Shown: positions 55,555 through 64,000 of the stretch, piece after piece | Numbering within the stretch: the stretch's first letter is position 1 | Layout: each line of letters begins with the position of its first letter | Assembly (NCBI GenBank): GCA_027625915.1 | Contig: JANTQA010000029.1 | Span: 9,920,001 to 9,984,000, forward strand | DNA from: Anaeramoeba flamelloides | Taxonomy: Eukaryota; Metamonada; Anaeramoebidae | Length of the DNA: 64,000 nucleotides | Reading direction: 5' to 3' | Position numbers and translations under genes: made by a program | Notes under the pieces: generated by a model | The model's database searches: none | Told to the model about the DNA's origin: nothing | Seen by the model: the letters and a program-made list of their open reading frames with translations, nothing else

Positions 55555-56700
55555 TATTTTTTTAACCTGGCTGAATTTTCTTTTCATTGTGAATAAGAGT
55601 TACAAAGGAAAAAGATCAAGGGGTTACTTGCAAATAATGAGATACTGAAACATGAAAGTTTGAGTAACTTGAAAATAAAAAAGATAAAGTAAAGATATAA
55701 AAAAATATAAAAGGGTTTGAATCAAATTAAGATCAAAAAGAAAAAAAAAGACAATACAAAAATTGAACTACGAACTCCCAAATGAAAATTAATGATTAAT
55801 AATTAGATTAAATAAAATTAAACCAAATGTTTTATGGTTGTGATTTTCGGATGTTCTTAATTCAAAGATAGCATTTTTTTTCTTGATTTTTTATCAATTA
55901 CTTCATATAGACTCTTTTTATCTTTCGTTTTTTTTTTTTTTTCTTTTCAAATTTTTGTTTTTAAATTTTAACGATAAAATATAATTTGGGTACATCCTTC
56001 CCACTAATAATTGTAAAATCTCTGATTTAGAACTTAAATTCTCTATTTGAGAAAATTTATGTAAAAGGACATTTAGAGTGTAATTTACGGGTATATTATT
56101 AAATTTCAAATTTGGTCAAATTGAATTTTTTCATATTTTTGAAGAGTTTCTTGATAATTATTATTGTTCTGATGATTTTTAATGGGTTTTTTATAATTGT
56201 GGAAGGAAAAAACAAAAAGATTATTTTGTGATTGGTAGTAAATTATTACTTAAATTGTCGAATATTCAAAATCTTGAAATCATCAATACTCAAATATTTT
56301 CATAAATTTGTTCGAAAATCAATTTTAACCACCAAAGGTAAGTGTAAATTTTTTTTCCCTTAAAACAAGTTGCCAAAGTCTAATTGGTCTCTTAATTATT
56401 TTTTTTCTCAAAATACTTGCCAAAATTTCCTAGTATACCATCCAAACTGCCCAGGCATATTCTAACATACTCTAACATACTCTAACGTACCCAACCTACC
56501 ATTAAAGGGTGTTTAAATACACACAGTCAATATATTTCAATGGAATTGACTATTTTGAAAACAATGGGAATTTGACCAAAATTGAAATTTGACCAAATTT
56601 GAAATTTAATAATTTTCCCGAATTTACACCTCTTCAATAATAAAAATTAAAAAAAATTATATTTTTTTAGTTTAATATAATTACTATTATTTTTTTTTAC
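55555..56700 (+). repeat. Dispersed repeat family G, copy 1 (carries a nested element)
   Basis: 55555-56087 and 56621-56700 match 62670-63280 ('CTGAATTTTCTT', 'AGAGTTACAAAGGAAAAAG', 'GGATGTTCTTAAT', 'GGACATTTAGAG', 'CTTCAATAATAAA'). A 533-bp TIR element interrupts it. Confidence 0.75.
56088..56620. mobile_element. Nested TIR DNA element (family H) with AATTTA target duplication
   Basis: Begins CGGGTATATTATTAAATTTC and ends with its inverse GAAATTTAATAATTTTCCCG. AATTTA flanks both sides (56082-56087 and 56621-56626). The second copy of the host repeat near 63207-63212 shows ATTTAC only once. A short 10-bp tandem (TACTCTAACA) lies inside near 56460-56490. The minus-strand frame here has no coding meaning. 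A 6-7 bp duplication does not fix the superfamily. Confidence 0.82.
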
Positions 56701-57244
56701 AAAGTAAGTATATTAATAAGACAGAATTAGAGCAAAACTTTAGAGTCTTCATATTAAAGAATATTTTTGAACTTTTTATACTTTGACATTAAGATAGATT
56801 TCTTCAAAAAAAATATATTTTTCCCAGTGTTTAAAGAGTTTACAATTTTCAGGATTTTTAAAGGGAAAACCGGCTTTTTATTGTTTTTGTCTTTTCAAAA
56901 TAAAAAATTTAACTATTTTTATGGTTTAAAATGTAAAACGCCCCACTTAACTGGGAAATCGTGAATTCTCATTGCTATCAAATCTTTAAAGTCATATTAA
57001 GCCCGACCCGTATCTAATTATTTTTTTTTCGTCTATTTTAAGTGTTTTTTTTTGCATTTTTTCACATTCCACAAACTTAAAATAATATTTTAAAAGAAAA
57101 AAAGAACTTTTTCAAAAAATAAAAAAATAAAACAACAAATAATTCGAAAAAAATTGGAAAAAAATTAGAAGAAAAGTGATTTTATAAGTCTTTTGTGATT
57201 CGAAAATTTAAAATTGTTCTCCGTTTGATATATATATATATATA
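56701..57244. other. Spacer, nothing recognised
   Basis: AT-rich sequence. A 65-codon plus-strand frame at 56767-56964 has no recognisable similarity. It ends in a TA microsatellite at about 57228-57246 that served as target for the next element. Confidence 0.5.
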
Positions 57245-57948
57245 TAAACTATTTTTCAGTCAAAGTGGCCCAGTTGTAATGGTATAATACACGTGTTTAA
57301 AGGGTTTGCATAGATATTAGAAGAAAAATTTTATTTTGAAAATTTTCAAAATTGAAATCATTTTTTTACATTTCTATACATTTTTGTTTTTTTTTTTCTG
57401 TTTTTTTTAAAAACGTAATTCATTTGCAAAAAAATTTTTTATTGCAAGATCAATAGTCACTTGGTAAAAATGTGTTATTCTAAGGTCATTGAAACCATGT
57501 AAAGATTGTTGAGAAATCTATTGATTTCTATTGCAATTCAATTCGATCTTTGATCTTGATATTTGTTTAATAAATGTGAAAAATTTTCACTTCATTTTCA
57601 TTTCCTTTTTCAAATAGAGACCACAAATACCAACAAACTTTGTTTGGGGGCTTGATTTCTAAATGAAAAGTGTAGAAAATGAAGTGGAAAATGTTTCATA
57701 TTTATTATTCAAATACCAGTAGAAGTTCAAAACGAACATCGTTGTTTTTCTCAATAGGGCCCTAAGAATTTGAGTTTTTCAATTTTTAAGAAAAGCTATT
57801 GATTAATTAGTTTTCTTTCAGACATGTATCAACATTTCTTTGAGGTGTATTATTCTCTTTATTTCTTATTTGTTCTTCAAAGGTCAATTATATAAAACAA
57901 TTGATTTTTGAAAAAAACGTTGGGCCACTTTGACTGAAACAGAGTTTA
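57245..57948 (+). mobile_element. Non-autonomous TIR DNA transposon (family C), complete, second copy
   Basis: Ends TA-AACTATTTTTCAGTCAAAG and the inverse CTTTGACTGAAACAGAGTT-TA. It is inserted into a TA microsatellite, so TATATA continues on both sides. The whole length aligns with 2526-3239, with a similar size and interior (for example 'GAGACCACAAAT', 'CAAATACCAGTAGAAGTTC'). No coding capacity. Confidence 0.85.
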
Positions 57949-58059
57949 TATATATATATAGTTATTTCGATGATATCTATACTTAATTCAAGATAAAGTT
58001 ATAAAAATCATGATTATTTTTATCAAATCACAGTATTTAGATAATTGCGACATTCTATA

Positions 58060-59290
58060 AATATCTCAATAAAGGATGTAAGTACATTTTCCCATTTTGA
58101 AAAATTTTAATTGTGTGAACATTACTGAAAAATTATTTTTTGAGTGCCACCAGGTATTGAAAATTTGAAACCAAAACACCATCCACTGATCTATTCGTGA
58201 AAAGAATTAAAGTAATTCAGAGTTGAATCTTGTATTTTTTCATTTTTTTGAACATTTTTTTTTGATGAAATTTTTGGTTTTATTAAATTTTGTTTTGGAT
58301 CTAGAGATGTGTTTTAAACGAACGATTGAAATTAATCAAAGAGTAAACAATAAAAATAGACCAGAAAAGATGTGTATTTCAAACAAATCTTTTCTTTTAG
58401 AAAACCAAGCAAGAAAGATCACCATTCCAAATAAATTTATTGAAATCAAGAATGAAAAAAAAAAAATCGAAAAAAAGCCTATTTTCAAAGATAGGTTTCC
58501 TTTATCTTCTTAATTTGGATGAATACAAACTATTTTTTTACCTTGAATTTCTTTCCCCATTACTATTTATTATTATTTTTAAAAACCTTTTGTGACAAAT
58601 TTGCTTTCAAAATTCTTTTTTAAAATATTTTTATCAAACAAATCCAAAACAAAGAATACTATTTCAAAAGTTAAAATAAATGGGTTGAATTCTTCGAATC
58701 AAAAAACAGTTACAAAAGATTCAAATCAAAATAATTGAAAAACTCAATAACAAAATTTTATCATATTCAGAATTTTTTTGGGTTCTCATTTTAATGGAAA
58801 ATAAATAATTATAAAATCAAACGAATTTGGGAAATAAACCCCCATTCTCAAGAAGAATTAAAAAAATCTCTGATTTTCTGAACTAAAACTAGAATTAGAT
58901 GACATAAATGAAAATAAGATTTTTAAATTCATTTTGGAAATTCTTTAGAAATAAACAGTAATTTGTTTTTCAAAAATTTTCCAAACATAATTTTTTTCAT
59001 AAAGAATTAAAAATAAAACCAAATAAAGAATAGGCAATTGTGTAAAATTTTATCAATAAGATCAAGTAATAAATGATTTTTATTTAATTTTTTTTGATCA
59101 ATTTTTTCATTTTTTTGATTTATGTTTTTTCATTGGTATGAAAATATCTTCTACTAGGATATATTCCACTCTAGTATTTATTAAAATATCATATGTCTAA
59201 GGAAAGAAATGATTTGAATCATTCAGTTTCAGATAAATGGTGGTACTCAAAAAATGAAAAATGTACTTACCCCCTTAAAAAGTAATCATG
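58060..59290 (+). repeat. Dispersed repeat family K, most complete copy
   Basis: Aligns with 3400-5200 (reverse) and with the split pieces at 27220-28030 and 31915-32640. A 96-codon frame at 58223-58513 ends in a charged, coding-like stretch (ENQARKITIPNKFIEIKN), but the frame is broken in the other copies. Class unknown. Confidence 0.6.
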
Positions 59291-60154
59291 ATTTAATATT
59301 TTATGGGTTTTTGGGCTAATTATGTAATATTTTTTTAAAGAAATATTTTTTTTTGATCAAAAAATAGATTAAAGTAGTGAAAAAAATACTGGACATGAAA
59401 ATAATACCTGGCAAGATCCTTAATTTTGAATCTTATGAAAATTATTGTATAATTTCATTTATTTGAAATCAAATCCTTTTTTTAATAACAAACTTTTAAA
59501 AATTATAACTTGCCCACTTATTAGAATGATGATTAATAAAATTAAACTTGGACAAAGCGATATTCAATCAATAAAAAAATCAAGAATAAAAATTATCATT
59601 GCCCAAACTATAGCCAAGATTTATCAAACTGTATTGTTTTTCATAGACTAATAGATCTAATTATGTTATCTAAGAATTACTTTTGTATTCTATAGACACA
59701 CCACTTAAATGAACTTTAGGTAGGTTTATTAATTAGTTCATAAAATATTTGGTTCTAAAAAAAAAGGATTTGATTGAAAATATTTGCAATTACACATCAA
59801 TTTTCCTAATATTCACAATTAAAAATATTGTCCGCAATTTTTTTAATGTTGGGTCTTTTTTTCACTAGTATACCAAGAGATACCTCATTTTTCTAAAGTT
59901 GAAAAAAATGAGTTATTTTAATCAAGTTTATTGATACCCTAGTAAAATATTTGTATTCTATTACCTTTTTGGAAAAAAACAAACAAATTAGAGTTACGAG
60001 TCCCAAAAGCTATTTATTCCTGTTGAATAAATGGTAAAGGGTAGAAAATAACAAAATCAAACAATCTGAATTTTTTACATAAAAAATTAAACTAAATCTT
60101 GCGAAATAAGATCCAATCTAATCAAACTTAAAAGAAAAGACTTATTTTGAAAAT
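59291..60154. other. Spacer, nothing recognised
   Basis: A 68-codon plus-strand frame at 59445-59651 shows no family similarity. No other feature is supported. Confidence 0.5.
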
Positions 60155-60382
60155 TACTGTGTATTCTAAAAATCTAAAATCAAAATTTTTATACAACTTT
60201 CCAAAATAATCACACAACCAAGAATTAAAGTAAATCATTAAAGTTTCCAATTTCTAAAAGGAAAATTAATAATTTAAAATGTTTTATGGAACTAAAAAAT
60301 TTCAAATTCTATATGTGTTCAAAATTATTGTTTTGGAAAGCTAAATGAAAATATTGTTCAATTTATTTTCCAACAAACAGTA
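60155..60382. mobile_element. Palindromic MITE family F, copy 3, upstream of CSN6
   Basis: Begins TACTGTGTATTC, ends CCAACAAACAGTA, and contains GGAAAGCTAAATGAAAAT. It lies about 270 bp before the CSN6 ATG. Confidence 0.68.
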
Positions 60383-60654
60383 TTTGAACACTTTATATAT
60401 GACCACCCATCCTAATTTCGAATATATAAGTCATTACTGTTTTTAATAATATCATTTGTACCTTCTCTAAAATCTTTAAAATTTTTTAAGTAAATTTTAT
60501 TCAAAAATAATCAATGGAACAAAAATAAAGATTAAAAAATAACCACTATTCAGAAAAAAATCAACAGAGTCATTTTGAAAATCTAACTTGAAATATTTGT
60601 AAATCGAGATGTTTTTCATTTTTTTTATTTTTTTCCACAAAATTTTTATTTTAA

Positions 60655-62246
60655 ATGACAGAAGAAACATCAACTGGTGCACTTGAAATTTTTTTACATC
60701 CTCTTGTTATTCTCAATATTTGTGATCACTTCACAAGAGCAAGAGTAAATTCAAACAAAAAAAACCCTCGTGTCATTGGTGCAATGATTGGTACACAAAA
60801 TGGTAGATCTGTTGAAATCCATAACTCCTTTGAACTTGTATATACTCAAGAAAAATCTGGAGATGATCAGATTATTACAATAAACAAGGAATACCTTGAA
60901 AAGAAAAAAAATAGATGTAAATTCATTGACTTTTTTACTTTTCCATCAAAAACTTTTTTTTTTTAATTATTTTTTCTTTTTGTTTTTTTTCTCATTTTCA
61001 ATTTTTTTTTGTTATTTTTTTCCTTTCAATTATAGTTGTTGAGGTCTATAAAAATTTTGAAATTATGGGTTGGTATTCGACTGGAAATAAAATTTTAAAA
61101 AATGATCTCAAAGTTCATGAAAGCGTAATAATACCTACTTTTTTTTTCTTTGTTTTTTCCTCAGCACATAAAACAAAACAATCCAAAATTTCTTTTTTTT
61201 TTTTTAATTTTTCTTTCTTCATTTTTGTTTTGGTTTCAATCCGACTAACCAAAATCCAACCACAACATTAATAATAAAATTCAAAAACACAAAAAGTTAT
61301 TGGAATTTAATGAATCTCCACTCTACCTCCAACTCGATCCAAATCCAAAAGAAGATCTTAAAGAACTTCCTATTAAAATTTATGAATCTGAACTCCGTAT
61401 TGTTAATAGTAAACCAAAATTAGTCTTTTTACATTCATCTTACAAAACAAAATCTCTTGAACCAGAACGTTTAGCTGTTGATAATATTACCAAATTTGCA
61501 GGAAGTAGTAATGATAAAGCTTCAAAACGTAAACATTTTTTTTTTCTTTTTTTTTTCATTTGATTTTAGATAAATTTTTTTTTAAAAGCTTTTTTTGAGT
61601 CTTGTGAAAGATACCCGAATGACACTCTTAAAAAGCCAATCCATTGATCAAACTAACTTTTATCTTTTCAACATATTCTGATTTGTAAAAAAAAAACACA
61701 CAATATAAAAATCAAACGAACAAACGTGAAAAAATAAACACAAAACAAAACAAAACAACAAACATGACAAAAAAAACAAACAAAACAAAACAAACAAAAC
61801 AAAACAAAACAACCAAAAAAAACAACCAAAAAAAAACAAACACAAAACAACAAATAAAAAATCCCAATTTACAAAAATAATTTCCATTTTGCATTTTTGT
61901 AGTTACTACACATGTGGATCCATTACACAGCGCCATTGAAATGCTTCGTGATCGACTTGTGATCATTCTCAAATACCTCAGAATGGTTGCTGGTGGTCAA
62001 ATTGAAGGGGATCAAGCAATTTTACGTTTATGCTATTCTCTTGCAAACAAATTGCCAGCACTTAATACAGAAAAATTTTTAAAAGAATACCAAAGTGAAT
62101 ATAATGATACCTTGTTGACAACATATCTGGTTGCAATCACAAAGGGAACGGATATGATCAGTGAAGTTATTGATAAATTTGACATTGCCTTCCAAAAGAG
62201 AAAAGAAAGAAGAAGATTTAATAGACCATATTTCATGTTCCATTAA
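60655..62246 (+). CDS. CSN6: COP9 signalosome complex subunit 6
   Basis: Four exons (60655-60916, 61036-61124, 61297-61528, 61903-62246) with introns of 119, 172 and 374 bp give 308 residues, against 327 in human CSN6. The MPN domain opens with EIFLHPLVILNICDHFTRAR, then IGAMIGTQNGRSVEIHNSFEL and, in exon 2, FEIMGWYSTG. The HSHP-type zinc ligands of active JAMM proteases are absent, as in all CSN6. Exon 3 has NESPLYLQLDPNP and YESELRIVN. Exon 4 has DPLHSAIEMLRDRL, LANKLPAL and the terminal RKERRRFNRPYFMFH. CSN6 pairs with CSN5 in the deneddylase that removes NEDD8 from cullins. Splice phases join cleanly (1, 0, 1). The donor of intron 2 (GTAATA) and its AAAAG acceptor, with a CTAAC branch-like site, are the least certain. 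Confidence 0.93.
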
Positions 62247-62261
62247 AAGGAATTATAATTT

Positions 62262-62325
62262 TTTTTTATTTTCTTTTTCAATTTCCTTTTCAATTTCCTT
62301 TTCTTTTTCTTTTTCTTTTTCATAA
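62262..62325. repeat. Pyrimidine hexamer repeat in the CSN6 3' flank
   Basis: Tandem CTTTTT/CAATTTC words just after the stop codon, similar in position and type to the hexamer repeat behind the DOCK gene. Confidence 0.7.
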
Positions 62326-62669
62326 ATTTAATTAAAGATCATCATTTATTCTTTTTATTATTATTATAATTATTCTCCATATAATATCAAGATGAAAAAT
62401 AAAATATTTCGTTTTCTAATCAAGAATGCAAAAGAAAATTATCAAATCAAAATAATTAGATTTATGAATCTTTTCTATAACACCCTTTTATCGCAAAACT
62501 TTTTTTTTGTTTGGACTTGTCAAAAACAGAAAAAAGAGTTAACTAATAAAAATAAAAATATTACACTTTGATAAACCCAAAAACAATTTTTTTTTATTTA
62601 TTTTGATTTTTTTCTTCTGATCTTTAATTAAAGTAATTTTGACAGACAATAATTCATTTTTTTATTTTT

Positions 62670-63280
62670 TTCCATTTTTTACCTGACTGAATTTTCTTGG
62701 TATTAAAAAGAAGAGTTACAAAGGAAAAAGATCAAGTGGTTACTTGCCAATACTGGAGATACTGAAAGACAAAAGTTTGGTAACTTTAAAATAAAAAAGA
62801 AAAAGTAAAAGTCTAAAAATTTCAAAGGTTAAAAAAAATTATAATAAAACGAAAATTGAAATTACAACAATTAAATAATGATCCCGAAATGATCATTCCT
62901 GATCAATAATCAAATTCAATTAAATCAACCTAAAAGTATTCTGACTGTGATTGTGGGATGTTCTTAATAAAAGATAGGATTTTTTTTATTTTTTGATTTT
63001 TTACTAATTGATTTTTATTAAACCCTTTTTAAATTTCTTTTTTTTTATTTTTTATTTTTTTTATTTTTAAGTTTTTTATTTGAACTTTTTAATAAAGAAA
63101 ATTGAATTGGGAGATTTCTTCCTCTTTTAAAATGGTGAAAATTTATGATTTGATAAATAAATTTTCATTGGGGAAAATCAATCAATAGGACATTTAGAGC
63201 ATGATTTACACTTCTTCAATAATAAATACCAAAATACGTTTTTTGATTAATACAACAAATTTTTTTATTCAATTCAGTAA
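62670..63280 (+). repeat. Dispersed repeat family G, copy 2 (uninterrupted)
   Basis: Matches 55555-56087 plus 56621-56700 and preserves the site (GATTTACACTTCTTC near 63206) into which family H inserted in copy 1. Confidence 0.72.
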
Positions 63281-63469
63281 AAATAACTAAAAAAACAATA
63301 AAAAATTTATTATAAATAAAATTGTAAATAATTTTTTTATTAAAATATTACCAAACAGAAGAACTTGGTAATATTTTAAATGAGATCACTAATTAATTAT
63401 TTTACTTTATTCTTATTTTGGATTTTATTTTATTAAAAATTGTATCATTAAAAGTTCATTGTTAACAGT

Positions 63470-64000
63470 TTTCAAATGATTTAATTTTAAATCTATTAAC
63501 AAATAAAAGTCAATTAAACAGAATGTAATTTCAATAACTCAAATTATTAATTAGATTTGGATTGAATCCTAAATAAAAAAAAAACATAAAAAAATTCACA
63601 ATATTTATCAAAGATTAAATATTTAGGTATTTATTTAGATAAAATTAGTATTTGATTTCATAAGGATGAAAAAAATATAATTTGAAAAATATAAAAATTG
63701 TAAACAATTATTTAATAATAATTCTCTAAACAATAGTTTAATAATTAGAATATTAAAATCATTGATAATAAGCCAATTAAAATAAGAATTAGAAATTTTT
63801 AATTCTGAAATAAAAACTTTAAATTATTCAAATTCTTGGATTAATACATTTATTACTGGAATCTACAAAATAAACAGAAAGAAACAAATCCTTATTTACA
63901 AAACAGAATTCAAAATTGAAAATATAGTAATTTCCATAAATAAAAACAAATTTAAATTCAAAAATAAATTAGGAAATTTATCTCTTCCTAATTTTGAAAA
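63470..64000 (+). mobile_element. Second decayed LINE relic, running off the window
   Basis: Broken plus-strand translation shows SKIKYLGIYLDKI near 63610, IIRILKSLIISQLK near 63740 and WINTFITGIYKINRKKQIL near 63840. It then continues as IYKTEFKIENI, paralleling the thumb/C-terminal block of the LINE at 28745-29100 (KYLGI, LLYGLELF, ITKIFKIQRST). Stops and frame changes show it is dead. It is diverged from the first relic and is probably a different family or an old copy. Confidence 0.7.

Noticed and set aside
56460-56495. TACTCTAACA tandem as a telomere-like repeat
   Set aside because: Only about three to four units, inside a nested TIR element, so it is a local tandem and not telomeric.
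58223-58513. 96-codon frame with a charged C-terminal half
   Set aside because: It lies in repeat K, and the frame is not preserved in the three other copies. The left half is Phe/Leu-rich, as expected from T-rich DNA.
61660-61972. Three overlapping minus-strand Phe/Cys-rich frames
   Set aside because: They are antisense to CSN6 intron 3, a CAAAA-rich stretch, and to exon 4.
1-64000. Retroviral, LTR, Polinton or CRISPR content
   Set aside because: No long direct terminal repeats, integrase, capsid-like or protease frames, and no regularly spaced repeats were seen. The only reverse transcriptase traces are of LINE type.

Overview
The window is AT-rich nuclear DNA from a gene-poor unicellular eukaryote. 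Coding sequence fills roughly a quarter of it, and the rest is poly-A/poly-T-laden spacer packed with short transposons and dispersed repeats. Eukaryotic identity is certain: there are spliced RPS13, RPLP1 and COP9 signalosome genes, a DOCK Rho-GEF, an importin alpha and a RABL6-like GTPase. Lineage cannot be fixed from this window. The DOCK gene, the K/E-, N- and Q-rich low-complexity insertions and the high AT content would suit an amoeboid protist (for example an Anaeramoeba-like metamonad), but that is only inference. The standard genetic code fits, and every gene seen ends in TAA or TGA.

Layout. 1-8.6 kb: no confident gene; repeats (families A, K and L), one complete TIR transposon with a visible paralogous empty site, and three palindromic TA-flanked MITEs. 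8.6-16.6 kb (minus): one intronless gene for a giant polytopic membrane protein of about 2658 residues, built from about 14 tandem modules that resemble the prokaryotic DUF2157 family. 16.6-23.2 kb: spacer with a TTAA-flanked transposon and two foldback repeats. 23.3-25.7 kb (minus): ribosomal protein P1 and S13 genes, each with one intron. 25.7-33.6 kb: spacer with two more MITEs, a decayed LINE and a tRNA-like relic. 33.6-39.3 kb (plus): a DOCK gene of 1895 codons. 39.3-44.3 kb: repeats. 44.3-51.9 kb (minus): an importin alpha whose N-terminal and C-terminal exons are separated by 5.8 kb of transposon-rich DNA. 53.3-55.3 kb (plus): RABL6-like GTPase with a predicted N-myristoylation signal. 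55.3-60.6 kb: repeats, including a MITE nested in another repeat. 60.7-62.2 kb (plus): CSN6 with three introns. 62.2-64 kb: repeat and the start of a second LINE relic.

Introns where resolved are short (about 110-375 bp), with GT...AG ends, loose donors (GTAAGG, GTTTGT, GTAATA, GTTCAT, GTACTT) and T-rich tracts before the acceptor. The genes do not form a pathway. They are housekeeping and signalling genes (translation, nuclear import, protein degradation control, Rho signalling, small GTPase) plus one unusual membrane giant. The same repeat families recur beside different genes: family J upstream of RPLP1 and DOCK in the same relative orientation, and family F upstream and family G downstream of both RABL6 and CSN6. 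No retrovirus, LTR element, Polinton or CRISPR array was seen. Boundaries of diverged repeats are approximate because they were aligned by eye.
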